A DNA stretch of 64,000 nucleotides from Cycas panzhihuaensis (Eukaryota > Cycadophyta). Below the pieces are notes generated by a model that saw only the letters and a program-made list of their open reading frames with translations, was not told the origin of the DNA and did no database searches. Location: the NCBI GenBank assembly GCA_023213395.1, contig CM041465.1:58907741-58971740 (forward strand), read 5' to 3'. A program made the translations under genes and the position numbers. Positions within the stretch are counted from its first letter, which is position 1. The number at the start of each line of letters is the position of its first letter. This document shows positions 1-11,896 of the stretch, one piece after another.

Positions 1-384
1 TGAGAAAACAATGGTGAAAAAGGCCCCTTCATGGCTCCAAAGATTTCTAAAAGGACCAAAAGGAAGTCAAAAAAAAAAGGAGGGAAGCGCTTCCTTTAGG
101 AGCCTCAAAGGCTTGAACAGGCAACAAAAATGGATCCAGAGTGGCGAAACGAGTCAAAGGAGTATAAACATAGGTATGTTTTGGGGCAATGCAAAAAACG
201 AGATAAAAGGGATCTGGAGGAGGCTGGAGAGGTCATCATAAATATGCCAAAAAGCTAGAAATGGAAGCCATGGAGGTGAAACAGAAGATGGACCTAGAAG
301 ACAAAGGTGATAAGGCTAAGAAAGCGATCTCAAGGGCTATCATGGCAAGGGAAAAGGAGAAAGTACCCCTCAGGGCCCCTGCGT

Positions 385-391
385 ATATAAA
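385..391 (+). promoter_or_regulatory. TATA box of the PMD gene in E2
   Basis: tatataa lies within a block (cagggcccctgcgtatataa) that matches cagggccctgcctatataa at the same place in E1 read on minus. Flanks downstream also match (gaaaatgagattcatt against gaaaaaggatttcatt). Confidence 0.55.
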
Positions 392-409
392 GGAAGGAGG
401 GTGAAAATG

Positions 410-1570
410 AGATTCATTGTCACGGGCTTGTGATCGATCTGGAGCCCTTCCTTCTGCAGAGCAGAGTCTTACCTGACTTCAGGAGCACAGAGCGAGAGAT
501 TCGATCATTGGATCAAGGAAAAGAGATAGCCAATATAATCAAGACGATGAGATGGTAATGGTGATGTTGGATTTAGTAAGTTGATCGTCCCCTATCCCCT
601 TCATTTCATTGTTTATGTTTAGTGGCTTTTTGAGGTTTTTGTAGCTTGGTTTAGGCCCCTTAAGGGTGATTTAGGACCCTCTGGAGCTTGAACGAGGCCC
701 AGAGTGGGGGACAACTAGGGCATTAGGTAGCCCTGGTCCTACTGGGCTAGGCCTTAGCCCACTCAGACAAACTTTTGAGGTCTATTGGGCATCCCCCTCT
801 CCCCCTCCCTTTTTATAGGGGGAAACAATGGCCTTGCAGCAAAGATCACAGTGCCACAGAGTTTGCCGCAGGGTTGTTGATGGGACATGAGAACCTCAAT
901 GGGGCTCGTGTTAAACTTCATGGTACCACAGAGTTTGATGTGGGGCAGAGAGGACATAGTGGAAAAAAGAAGAAAAGAGGTCCATGGGGATGGCTAACTC
1001 AACCTACTGGAGCATGAGACGTCCTAAGGACGACTAAGCATGGTATAGAGAGTATTTGGACTGATACTCATGTCATTTTACAGGTGGTTCTTGTGATCGA
1101 TAATTGCGAGAACATATGAGTCACGATGATGAGATTCATAGAGATGATGTTACAAGGAGACAGGTAGATATTGAGATGTTGTGGGCTCTTGAAGATCATT
1201 AGGATGCCCCAATATGCGTTAGACCAGCATCTCCTAATGGATATAGTCTCTCACTGGGATTGTAGACAATACGTTTTCCACTTCCCCTGGGTAGGAGATG
1301 TGATTGTCATACTAGGGGACATCAAGAGGATTTTAGGGGTACCAATACGATAAGCGCCAGCATCGTTAGGTACATTGCCTAGCACAAACGTTACACACAC
1401 AGAGGCAGCGACATACTTCACAGGCTAGGGTAGGTAGGATCGATGAGGGGTGTCAGTGCAAACTATGGTGATGTCCAGGATTCCTCGAGTGAGTAAGTTC
1501 ATTACACTAGGCATTTTGTTTTGGATCTCCCAGAAATAGAACTACATGGATATTCTATGCAGATGGATGG
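410..1570 (+). pseudogene. E2 PMD gene, 5' part (interrupted by E1)
   Basis: The region aligns with the E1 PMD gene. Predicted exon 1 ends at 575 before donor gtaagt (576), at the position of the E1 gtgagt donor; the initiator ATG of E1 is ctg here. Intron 1 is 576-1083, ending ttttacag, and holds a palindromic module at 835-945. Exon 2 starts at 1084 and encodes CGLLKIIRMPQY, DIVSHWDCRQYVFHFPWVGD and GDIKRILGVPIR before stops. Stops before ILRCCGLLK, after DR and after ISQK occupy the same codons as in E1. Coding is cut at 1570 by E1 and resumes at 18267 in frame. Confidence 0.75.
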
Positions 1571-2074
1571 TGTTTCATGGCTACCAGGAATGGACTTGAG
1601 ACAAGCAGGCTCAGGTAAGCACAGGTATATACTTCTCACTTTTATCCTCACTTTCGCTTGTTAGAAGTTGTTTAGAGTATTGTTTGATGCATGTTTGCTT
1701 GCCTTTTATGTGATCGCATTGCCTTCTCTGCTTGATCACGTTGCTTGCACCTGCCGCACACTATTTAGCCTATGACGACCCACCATGGAGCACTCCTTAG
1801 TGAGTCATGCACCCCATATGGCACTCAGTTGCATGTAACACCTCCACAACTCCTTAAACATTGTTGTTGGTAGCGATCCGCTCACATCAGCACTCCTATC
1901 ACCACTTTGAGCCCTCTTCTAGGTGTGATAGGACCTCTCTGAGACTTGTTTCTCTCTTTCGGCCATTTGCGAGCTACTTGGGCATGAGCTCCCAGCCTGC
2001 TAGGCCTTTGCACACCCCTCTGTTTGGCTCTAGGCCTTGGTTTTAACCTTATTTTGGCTTTTAGTCATGCACTG

Positions 2075-2135
2075 CTGCAAACTAAGTGGTACCGTGAAGT
2101 TTGCCATGGTGCCACAAAGTTTGCTGCGGTGCGGC
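2075..2135. repeat. Palindromic GGTACC module in the E1 5' LTR
   Basis: Two imperfect palindromic units lie side by side, each pairing an aaact/agttt arm around ggtacc or ggtgcc, with the consensus gcGGTACCgcgaagtttg. The 3' LTR copy (about 16047-16105) has cleaner GGTACC centres. A similar pair lies inside intron 1 of the PMD gene (13690-13785), in E2 (835-945) and, decayed, in E3 (about 44340-44395). The E2 LTR also has it (about 29050-29120). Position upstream of the LTR TATA suggests a protein-binding or silencing site, but that is inference. Confidence 0.65.
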
Positions 2136-2259
2136 TGTCTAAATTTATTTTCTTTAATCCATCATGGAAATTCTCACTCTTTTCGCAGAATTGCCATGTG
2201 GTGCCTTCGATTACTCACCCCCACCATAACCCTAATCGTTCGTTTAGGGTTGGGATGAG

Positions 2260-2266
2260 TATAAAA
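2260..2266 (+). promoter_or_regulatory. E1 LTR TATA box
   Basis: tataaaa sits in a conserved block (gggatgagtataaaacc) repeated in the 3' LTR at 16230-16236. It lies about 120 bases downstream of the palindromic motif, as expected for the U3 promoter that starts the genomic RNA. The matching position in the E2 LTR is decayed. No transcript evidence is available. Confidence 0.6.
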
Positions 2267-4289
2267 CCCAAAAATGAATTCATTTTGCTCTCTTCTTCAC
2301 TCATTTTTGCTCTCTACTCCTTACATTCTGCCATTTCCCCCAGATCTACTCCTCTACTCTAGCTCCTCTTTCACAGGTGCATCTACTGCATCTCAGGCCC
2401 TGCTGCAGCGGCTCCAAGCTTCCCTTTGCAGGTCCTATCCATGGAAGGAGAATACTCTCAGTGCGCTAGCAAACAAGCTCTAAGGACTAAGAGCGACGTC
2501 CACGTTTTGCCTCCCCTTCAGCCCAAGTCTGAAATGCCTTCTTGACATAAGTTTTTCCTCTGGTTTTTGGAAGAAAAGGACTCTCCTCTTCTACCCTATA
2601 GGTACCCTTTCAACATCCCTTAGGTTTTCCTGTGATTTCTTTCCTTTATGAGAAGTTCTTTGGTCAATTTTTGCTCCTCTCTTTTCACTCCGAAGGAGCT
2701 TGTCTCTTTGCTTCCTGTCCTACACTGTTTTTCCTCTCTTTTCCTGCAAGCCTACTCTAGGGTGGCTGTGTAAGAGGGTTGCATAAGGTTGGGTGAAGGG
2801 AGAAAGGCGGGATCCATCCCCTTGTTGGCCTTCTGCCCAAGGGTTTACCCTTCCCTTCCTTCCTCTTCTACTCTGTGCCTCCCTCTGGAGTTGGGTTAGG
2901 GATAGCAAGAGGCTTATCTCAGTTCTAAATCAGCATTGGTAGCCCTCGCCACACTAGTTTCAAACTTGCACCCCTGAGTTTTAGGCATCACAAAAGCCCC
3001 AAAACCTGTCTCGGTTCAGTTTTGATCTTTAGATTGCCCCAACGTGATGATTTGCTGTTTGTAGCACCTTGTCCCTTGGGTCTACCCGTGCACCATCTCG
3101 TTGGTTTGTTATCTCTTCTACTTACTGTCCAGAATAGCCATCATACTCTTGTCTTTTCCCATTGAGGCTATGTGGAGGTATTTACGGGTAGGTTGGCCAT
3201 TCCGAGGCTAACCTTCCTATCTTAGTTATTACTTAGCACTGCTTAGATCTGAGATTTGTTTGGTGGTTTTTGGAGTAGAGTGCATTACCTTTTAGCTTGA
3301 TTTATTAGCCATCTTTTACATTTATATACATATTAGATGTACTTAGCAGCCCCCTTCTCTGGAAGGGAGAAACCTTTTCTTGTAATTGACAGGTTCACGG
3401 CGACAAAAGCACGGAAGAGGTGGACTTCTTTGATAGGTAAGCCCTTCGCTAGTGGTGCTTTCAGTTTCTTCCTTGTCTCCTTTTTTTGCTATTTTGCTTT
3501 CACATATCAGGGAAGGTACGGTCACCCCTCATCCATTTTAGCAACCATCGCCAACTAGTCCCACACCCATGTAGCAAGTTCAAGTGGACGAGTGCAAAAG
3601 GAGTGAAAGGGTGCGACGTTTCAGCCATGCTTCACTTCTAGGTACGCCTCCTCCCTTTCTTGTCTCTTTTTTGTGCTTTTGATGTTTACTTGCAAACTTT
3701 GCATGATAAGTCACATAAGAAACAAAAGAGAAATGAACACATCTTTTGCATTCATAAGCTCTTTTCTTTTTGTAATCGTTTACTTCGTATGTAGATAGGA
3801 TTTAGACATGAACCGTGTACTCTTTAAGCCCCATCTCATCCATATGTAAGACAATTTGTCCCTTAGTCTTGCCTTTGATACTTCGCACACTCTTGCTTGA
3901 CATACTACATAACAACCTAATCCTAGTCTACATCCCTCTCCTACTTGAGCTAGGTCGTCACATATCACATGTACCTACTTGCACGTTGCCTTCTCCCTCC
4001 TGTGAGAAGATGCAACCTTCTAGAGTCCCCCCTCCTCTTCCCAGCCATCCAAGGGGTAGGTGGGCCTCCTCCTTTAGGGCAACCTAAGGCCTTGCCTTGC
4101 ATCCTCCTTCCAAAGGTTATCCTAAGGTAATTGGGCACCATTCGTGGGTCCCGAACTCGTGCTCTGATGCTCGGACGCCTTGCATGGTGTTCTTTCTTAC
4201 CATTAGGATCCCATCCATAACTCGACCACTACCATTGATAGTTTATTCCCTTCTAAGTATAGAAGACCATCCCGTAGATGCGAATCCAT

Positions 4290-4309
4290 TGGCGACCATA
4301 CTAGGGACC
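4290..4309 (+). promoter_or_regulatory. E1 primer-binding site
   Basis: tggcgaccatactagggacc begins one base after the 5' LTR. Sites at the same position occur in E3 (31903, tggcaaccatactaggga) and E2 (26411 on the minus strand, tggcaaccatatttggga). A tRNA 3' end would pair here to prime minus-strand synthesis. It resembles the tggcgactc...tgggga sites I recall from Tat/Ogre elements (tRNA-Arg type), but the tRNA was not verified. Confidence 0.75.
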
Positions 4310-4484
4310 TATCAGTAGGGGAGCTAGTCTCGTTTCTCTTTCTGTTGGTGCTATTACTTTCTGGTAATCTTCCTTATTTCCCCTTTCTATTGGGCAGCCC
4401 CCAACATGTGCTTCATACCCCCTTTCCTTCTAACAACTTTGGCAAAGGCGTTACATACGACGTTTCTCATGTCATTTACGAGGT

Positions 4485-6790
4485 TTGCCACCTTTGTTAG
4501 AAGACCTTTCATATCACCTACTTCCATCGTCAGATTCTGATTCAATAATGGAGGGCTATCCTTCTGACTGGGCATATCACACCTTCACTTCGGAAACTCA
4601 TGAGCTCCCTACATCATTCCCAAGGTCTACCCAAGATGGTAGTGACCCTATTTACTATCCGGGTGATCAACATCACCCGCTTGATGCCCATCCCTCTACC
4701 CACGTAGTAGAGGATTCATCTTCTCATGAGACTCACCTCCTAGGGGGTGATTCTTATGAGGAGCACCTTGAGGGGTCTACTTCATTTGAGATCCCGTCTA
4801 CCTCCTACGATCATGTAGTCACCCCTCCCCTTGACATGGTTAAAGCTCTCAATGAGTGCTTCTAAGCTACTCATCTTCAAACACGTTCTAGGTGGTTTGA
4901 AGATGTTTTGCGTGGTGGGACGTCTTCCTCATCCATATCCATTCCACCATCTTCATCTGCACCTACTCCTCCTACAACTAGTAACCCTTTCGTACCTTCA
5001 CACCAATCCCAGTTGCTTTCCACGTCTTCCTTGGGAACAACCATTACACCTCCTACCTCCCACCATGGTCCTAATACTTCGGGACCTCCTCATGGCATAT
5101 CTTTCTCCCAGCTAGGAGTTAGCTTGCCTTTTCCCAGCCAAGCCAACGTGCCACCTCCTAATATGGCACACGCATTCCCTAGTATGCCTAGAGGTCCTAC
5201 TAGCACCCCTTTCATTAGTCATGTGGGGCCTGCCCTCACATGGACTCAAATGCAACCCAACGATCCATCTCTTTACATACCCCCATGTTGTACATCTCAA
5301 CCTTAAGGGCAGGGTAAAGGGAACCCATTCCGCTTTATGGGGTGGACCCTCTTCACCCATATGGGGTCGTGCCTCCTACAGGTGGCCCATATGGACAAAA
5401 CCCCATCTCTTATTCTACATTTCCATCATCCTACATAGTCCCTCATGCTGTGCCTTCGTAAGAAAACTAGGTTTCTTTCCAAGGCACTTATCCACAAATC
5501 CCTTCTCAGCAAGGGACGTTTCCTCAAGGAGGGATGGGCCTTCCTCCTCCATCCGCTCCTTGTCCAGTTCCTCTTACTTCATTTGCCGATCCTATGATCC
5601 AAGCAAGGGCACGGCCCTTCATGGATTACAGGTTGACACCACTATCCGTTGAGATGCTAAGAACTAACTTACCACCTCATCCCCCTGAAGTTCCCAAATT
5701 CGATGGAACTTCGTCGCAAGACCCAACCGAATACGTGCGTAGTTTCTCTATGGTGTGCATTGATTACTAGGCTTACAACCACATATTGATAAAGCTATTT
5801 CCATGATCTTTATAGGGTGATGCCCTTAAGTGGTTTTATCACCTCCCTGCCCACTCTATCTTCTCATTCCAGCAATTGGTGGGCGAATTCATCAACTACT
5901 TTGATATAACTCGTCTATTCGAAAGCAGAATGAAATCCCTCCTTTCGCTCAAACAAGGTCATGATGAAATGAATCATGACTTTGTGCGACGATTCCATGA
6001 CCTCCTCCATTCCACCAAGGCTACCTTGCCTGAGGAATTGAAGAGGGATCTCTTCGTTAATGTACTGTGTCCCGAAGTCTATATAGAAGTCCTCAAGATG
6101 GGAGCAACTACGTGTGACTCCACTATTGTGAAGTGCTTAGCGTTAGAGGCTATTGAGATCCAAGCTGGACTCAAAAGGCCTCCCAAGCCCTCATAACATC
6201 GTGAGGTACCTCCCTCAACCAAGAAAACTAAACCTTCACAACCCACCAGGTCTACTTCTCACCTGACTGAGAAGACTTTAGACCCCCTTACTTCTGCCAT
6301 ACGCTTATTCGAGCACATGATGAAGGAGCTTAAACTTTAAGCCCCTTCATCACCAATGACGAACAAACAAATTCAATAGGCTTCTCAAGCTGCTCCTCCT
6401 AAGGGGGGTAATACCCAACCTTCTCAAGCAAAGAAAGCAGATCCTTCACTTGAGAAGAAGTGGTATTCCATCAATGGGGAGTGCTTCCATGATGACTCGC
6501 GTTGTCGGGTGCAACACCCTCGTGATGTCCCATAATGTGATTCGTCTCCTAGGCAGGCCTCGAGGCCCAATCTTGATCAACCCATCCATAAGGATCTATT
6601 CCCCAAACATGGGGAGTGTGATCGCAATACTCAACAAAGAAACAACCGAAACCAGGGTAGACCCCCTAATTCTCATCCTTCACACGGTAGAGGGAAGGGT
6701 GCATGAGATTCATCATCCTCCTCGCATTCCCCTAACCGCCATACTCCTTCACATTTGTGATCCTGCAATAAGAGAAAGAAGGTAATTTAG
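4485..6790 (+). pseudogene. gag: E1 gag (broken)
   Basis: This is the structural polyprotein region that would form the cytoplasmic particle. Open pieces in different frames (4485-4865, 4908-5306, 5534-5770, 5876-6196) are separated by stops and frameshifts. The N-terminal part is long and rich in Pro, Ser and Thr. The capsid part (about 5690-6190) contains WFYHLP, a stretch ending LLSLKQGHDEMN, then VRRFHDLLHS, the usual Ty3 gag pattern, and matches E2 and E3 closely. A zinc-knuckle remnant at about 6450-6500 reads EKKWYSINGECFHDDSRC; E2 keeps the first Cys (CX2HX4HX4C) that is Tyr here. Not functional as read. Confidence 0.8.
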
Positions 6791-7202
6791 ATGCTTGAGG
6801 CCACTCCCCTATATGCCCTAACTTAGTCTCAAGCTGCGAAAGAGGTAGCTGGCACCTCTACATCTACATCACACCTTGATCCTCCTCTGGAAGTCATTCC
6901 TCTGGAAATACCTTCGCTTCCCAAGAACATTCTCATCCACCCCGGTTGCTTCAACTTTAGGAGAGCCCTTACCCAACCCACAGGGAAGGGTAAGCCATTT
7001 TCCATAGTTGAAGAGCTTCACACCGTGGCCATCGGGATGTCCATCATGGATGTCTTGAAAAGCTATCCTAAGCAACAAACGCTCCTTCTGGAGGCTTTAG
7101 GGTTAAACAACGCGCCCGTTCACGCTTTGGGCATTGCCCAAGGTCGTAAACCCATCATCTCCTTTGATCCTAAAGATCTTCCCCCAGTTAGTGAAAGGCA
7201 AC

Positions 7203-8134
7203 GCTAATGGAACTTCCCTTTCACCATCACCATAGACACACATGATTGTACCTTGCGAAGGAACGTCGTTGACAATGGTTCTTCTGTTAATGCTATGCCC
7301 TTGCGTATCATGCAAGAGCTTGGCATCTCTGGCTTGGAACCCGTTCCATGGCAATGTCAAGGCTACGATGGTAGCGAGAAGACTCCTTCGGGGTCTGTCT
7401 CAATACCTCTCACTCTCGAGGATAAGACCATCCTCACTGACATCATTGTCCTTGATGTGGACATTAATTACAACCTCCTCTTGGGTCGACCATGGTTTGA
7501 CCAAATGGGAGCCGTGTGTTCCACCTGTTGGGGGAAATTTAAGTTTGTCCATAATGGGCAAATGAGAGTTGTCTCCCACGAGCGACCACCCGCAAAACGA
7601 ACCAGACCACCCACTCAAGTAAGCCATGGCCATACAAAGGGGAGTAAACGCCCTTCTACTTACACCTTAGCTTGCTCCATCGGTATTCTCGATCCTTCTA
7701 GCTATGAAGAAGATCCTACATCTTCTTATTCAAGTCTAACCCATTTCACCCCTATTAGTATTGGAAGCTACGGGTACCTCGTCATGTTTAGCAATGATGG
7801 GTCCCATGGCGAGGACGAGGACCTCCCTCACCCAGTTTCCTTCCTTCACGCTAGTAGGGGGTATTCTTCTCGTTCTAGGTCCCAACTTAGGACCCCTCTT
7901 GTTGAAGAGCCCAATCACTCTCTCATGTCACATGTTATTGCACGTGTTAACAGTCAGACCCCTGGCTCTTCCCTTCCATCACCTCTCACAAGTGATGGTG
8001 TCAAGAGTTTTCCTTATGCCTCTTACGAGAGGCCTTTCCTCGACTCTCCCTTAGAATCCCTTAGGGATGTTGGGCAGCTTACGGGTCATCCTGGTCCTAT
8101 TGCTCCCATTCCATCTTACACCTCATCCATTTGA
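7203..8134 (+). pseudogene. E1 retropepsin-like protease and linker
   Basis: This is an aspartic protease of the pol polyprotein, open over 7253-8134 (293 codons). The active-site motif reads VDNGSSVN (7268-7291), with Asn where most retropepsins have Ser or Thr after the Asp. E2 (VDNDSSVN) and E3 (IDNSSSIN) also carry Asn, so DNGSS is the family state. The second signature, LLLGRPWFDQMGA, follows at about 7470-7515. After residue ~110 the frame continues as a Ser/Pro-rich linker toward RT. An upstream segment (6940-7207) belongs to the same polyprotein but ends in a stop. Confidence 0.8.
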
Positions 8135-8152
8135 AGTAAAGTCATCCATGGG

Positions 8153-9820
8153 GTGGATTACTTCGAAGACGACGAGGCCTTGCTAGAGCACTTAGCAGGC
8201 TCCACACCCAACTTACCTTCTGGTCACCATAAGCTTGGCCACCAGAAGGTCCTGGTGATTGGATCCACATTAGCCAACCCAATCCCATCCTCCATTCCAT
8301 CTCCTCCCGTTGACCTTACCCCTCTCTATTTCGAGGAGGGGAACTCCATGTGTATGGGAGCAACTCAGGACATAGTCCTCACCCTGGGCAAGGTCATTAA
8401 GGTAGGGGCAGAATGTACCCCTAATAAAGCAAGAGAATACTCCCTTTTGTTCCAAGAGTTTCGAGATGTCTTCATGTGGGACTACTTTGACATGAAGGGA
8501 ATTGACCCTTCCATTGTCACCCACAACCTCACCACTATTCCTGGCACTCGCCCTGTGTGCCAGAAGTAGCATCCTCTCCATCCTAAACTCTCGGCCACCG
8601 TCAAGATGGAGGTTGAGAAACTCTTGGATGTAGGACTTATCACTTCTATCAACTACCCCAAATGGGTATCAAACATCGTCCCCGTTGCCAAGAGGAATAG
8701 GACCATCCAGATATGTGTTGATTTTTACAACATTAATAATGCATGTCCCAAAGATAACTTCCCACTCCTCTTTATCGATCAAATCATCAATCGAACCGCT
8801 GGATTTGAAGTCATGTCCTTGATGGATGGCTTCTCTGGTTACAACCAGATATAAATTTCTTCTGAAGACCATCATAAGACGGCCTTCACTACTCCATGGG
8901 GTACTTTTGCCTACAAGGCAATGCCTTTCAGAATTAAAAATGCAAGAGCCACATACTAGAGGGCTATACATTTTATTTTCCATGACCTCATCAACAACAC
9001 ATTAGAGGTCTTTATGAATGACATGATGGGTCTCTCGCGTACTAAAGCTCATCACCCTTCAGACTTGTGGGCCATCTTCACACGATGCCATAAGTATCAT
9101 GTTAGTCTCAACCTGCTTAAATACATGTTTGTTGTTACTTCTGGCAAACTCTTGGGGTTCCTTATGTCAAAGTAAGGGATCCAAATCGATCTAGATAAAG
9201 TTAAGGCAATCCTTGACATACCTCCTCCTAGAACGCAATGACAAATCAAGTCATTTCTAGGTAGGCTCAGTTTCCTTAGGTATTTTTTGGCAAACTTCGC
9301 CATAAATGCCAAACCCCTTACCAACCAATTAAAGAAAGGAGCCCCATTTGTTTGGTCGATTAAGGCCCAACAAGCCTTTGAAGGACTAAAGGAAGCACTC
9401 ACCTTTGCTCCAACGTTGGCGCCTCCTCGCTTTGATAGGCCCTTCATCTTGTATACCTCGGCAACCGATGAATCCTTGGGCGCAATGCTCATGCAAGAGG
9501 ATGATTTAGGAATTGAGAGAGTGATCTATTTCATCAGCTGTACCCTTGTGGCTGCTGAGCTTAACTATCACCCCATCGAGAAGGAATGTCTCTCCTTGGT
9601 CCATGCGACCAAGAAGTTCAGACATTATTTACTTAGAAACACTACCAAGGTGATCGTCTAATCTGATCTCCTGCGCTTCTTACTTAATCGATCTGACCTA
9701 ACTGGTAGGACTGGTTATTGGGCCATCGTACTCCAAGAGTTCAACCTTCAAATCATTAATAGGAAGTTGAAGAAGGGAATGATAGTGGCAGAGTAACTAG
9801 CCGATGCCCCTATTCCCAAC
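8153..9820 (+). pseudogene. pol: E1 reverse transcriptase and RNase H (decayed)
   Basis: This is the polymerase that copies element RNA into DNA, plus its RNase H. An entry segment VFMWDYFDMKGIDPSIVTHNL-like (about 8465-8530) is typical of plant Ty3 pol. RT follows in frame pieces: a KWVSN block, CVDFYNINNACPKDNFPL, LMDGFSGYNQI, TPWGTFAYKAMPF. The catalytic YVDD box has become FMND (about 9012-9025), so both Asp cannot act. RNase H (9287-9660) shows TSATDESLGAML, HPIEKECLSLV and a final ADAP remnant. Stops interrupt at 8569, 8852, 8959, 9175, 9240 and 9661. Only E1 of the three related elements retains RT. Confidence 0.85.
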
Positions 9821-9929
9821 ATATGCGACGTTCCCGTTGATAATTCTCTCCCTGACGAGTCTATCCTGACCAGCCAAGGCACCTCTCCTCCTCCGCTCAC
9901 TGATAGTGAGTGGTATGATGACATTGTGC

Positions 9930-11155
9930 GGTATCTCACTTAGTAGCAATACCACCCTGAAGCTAGAAACAAAGTCAGGTCATGCATCTGCGCCACCGCT
10001 AGACTATACTTCCTCATAGACGAAGTGTTGTATAAAAGATCCTTTGATGGGATCCTTCTTCGCTGCATCGCTTTGGACGAAGCGGACCATATACTCTGCG
10101 AATGCCATCATGGAACTTGTAGGGGGCACTTTGGGGGCCAATCCATGGCCCAAAGGATCCTCTGCATGGGCTATTATTGGTCGTCCCTTTTCAAGGATGC
10201 CCATGCCTATGCCCTGAGATGTTGATGATGCCAAGAGTATACCAATATATCTCACGTGCCTTCCGAGGCCCTCCATCTTATCATATCTCTATGGCCCTTT
10301 GCTCAATGGGGTTTAGACCTCATTCGTGCCATATCACCACCTTCTTCGTCACAACACAAGTACATCTTAACTGCCACATAGTATTTCACAAAATGGGTAG
10401 AGGCAATCTCTCTGTCTATTACGCCTGGCAAGACGACAACCACCTTCGTCTACCAACACATCATTTGCCACTTCAGGATTCCAAACGTCTTGATCACAGA
10501 CAATGGAACCCCCTTCTGTAACAAGGAGATGGATGAGCTTGGTGAGAAGTTCAAGATTTCTCATAAGACCTCGTCTCCTTATTACCCTCAAGCAAATAGA
10601 CAGGTTGAATCATTCAACAAAACCCTTATTAACATTCTAAAGAAAACTGTCACGCAATCTCAAAGAGATTAGCATCTTTAGCTCCCTTCCACCTTGTGGG
10701 CCTATCGTACTTCTCTCCGTATAGCTACTAGAATGACACCATTCTCCTTAGTCTACAGAACCGAGGTGGTACTCCCACTGGAAGTGGAGATCTCCTCTCT
10801 ATGAGTCTCCCTTAGAGGTCTTATCGATGAGGAGTCTATCTGTCAGGCTTGCCTCTTAGACCTCGAGGCTCTGGATGAGAGATGTTTAGTAGCTTACCAA
10901 GCAAACCTCGCTTCGAAAGCCCACTCATAAAGGACTTACAACAAATATCTTCGTACCTGTCCTTTATACCCTAGGGACTACATCCTCAAGCTAGAATATC
11001 TCCATGATCTCCTAACCAAATTTGGGCCTAAATGGATTGGTCCCTTCATAATTCTTGAGAGCCTTGATAATGGCACTTATAGGATTGCCACCTTACAAGG
11101 CCTGGAATTTGAGAAGGCGGTCAAGGGAAAATTCCTCAAGAAATTTTATGCATGA
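9930..11155 (+). pseudogene. int: E1 integrase (decayed)
   Basis: This enzyme inserts the cDNA. The zinc-binding part shows HHGTCRGHFGG, GYYWSSLFKDAH and a final Cys pair (10100-10235). The core has Asp in WGLDLIR (about 10310), Asp in LITDNGTPFCN (10490) and Glu in QVESFNKTL (10600), so the D,D,E residues are present although stops break the frame. The C-terminal GPKWIGPFIILESLDNGTY segment (11025-11080) is the GPF/Y-type domain. No chromodomain follows, as expected for Tat rather than chromoviruses. Coding ends near 11155. Confidence 0.85.
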
Positions 11156-11890
11156 TCCTCTCGGTGATCCCTTTGCCACGCTCTGAAATGAGCCTAAACT
11201 ATCGCCCTAAGCTTGTTCGCATTCCCCCTACCCTTAGGTGGAATGGATAGCTTAGGTCCTCATTCTTTTTTGTTCCTTCCGTAGGACCCTTGTTCCCTCT
11301 TTCTTGGGAACCTCGCCTCCATGTTTGGCCATCCCCCAATTAGGGTGACTCTTGAGGTGTCGTCACTTCCTCCCATCGCTATTTCCTTTGCATATCCCGC
11401 TATGCTCCCATGTGGACATGCATGTCACCCTGTCTCTTAGCCTTGCGTGTAGCCATCGCTACTACTCGTGGTGATCATATGTATCCCTACTAGAGATATA
11501 GTCCTACATGAAAGGAAATATACGTCTAGCTCATAATGAATAACACATCACATCCACATCAAAAACAAGCATAACTCTAGCTATACGATAGTCAAAACAT
11601 CACCTACTACATCATCATGCATCCGTGCATACTCACACTCATATACATATACTCTTATATGTACATACCAAGACCAAAACATCATAAACATACATATCCA
11701 TTGTGCATCCATTGCAATGTATACCACAAACACCATCTCATACGTTAAATGGGATACCAATCACCCCATCTATATACACAAAATCAATCCTCATAACATA
11801 CAAATGATAGTACATCATCCATGGGAAGCCGGTGTCCTTGCATGGGGGGTACAATCCTATGTCTCTACATGGTGACCCCCTGGAGGCCCA
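11156..11890. other. Non-coding spacer after E1 integrase
   Basis: No coding similarity is recognised here. The first part (aatgagcctaaactatc...) is conserved in E2 (about 21145) and E3 (41550), and a later block (gggataccaat...tccttgcatggggggtac, 11750-11860) is conserved in E3 (42175-42285), so it is part of the family backbone. It separates the sense pol frame from the 3' end of the antisense PMD gene. Confidence 0.6.
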
Positions 11891-11896
11891 TGCTTT

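Larger units (their letters stand above)
1..1570 (-). mobile_element. E2, left segment (3' half, element on minus strand)
   Basis: This is the part of E2 left of the E1 insertion. E2 runs on the minus strand, so this is its 3' end, and the segment continues beyond the window. It carries the first part of the antisense PMD gene reading plus. Position 1 corresponds to about 14615 of E1, so E2's aRNH and 3' LTR should lie just outside the left edge. The open frame at 11-241 has no recognisable domain. Confidence 0.85.
1571..4288 (+). repeat. E1 5' LTR
   Basis: This direct repeat pairs with 15550-18261 almost throughout. It starts tgtttc and ends aatcca, the usual TG...CA termini, and is followed by one base and the primer-binding site. 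It holds the palindromic GGTACC module at about 2075-2135 and a TATA box at 2260. Short open frames inside (for example 2024-2362 and 3815-4087) show no recognisable domain and are treated as chance. At 2.7 kb it is long for a plant LTR, as in other Tat/Ogre elements. Confidence 0.93.

Noticed and set aside
763-1017. Overlapping frames on both strands (64 and 80 codons)
   Set aside because: They lie in predicted PMD intron 1 and its palindromes; not conserved as protein in E1.
2024-2362. 112-codon frame in the E1 LTR, with a similar one at 15976-16335
   Set aside because: Similarity is explained by LTR identity; the frame spans the TATA region and has no domain.
5112-5360. Minus-strand frame over E1 gag, and the similar shadows at 7103-7360, 7400-7633, 8270-8581, 8669-8983 and 9097-9492
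   Set aside because: Mirror frames of the real gag/pol coding strand.
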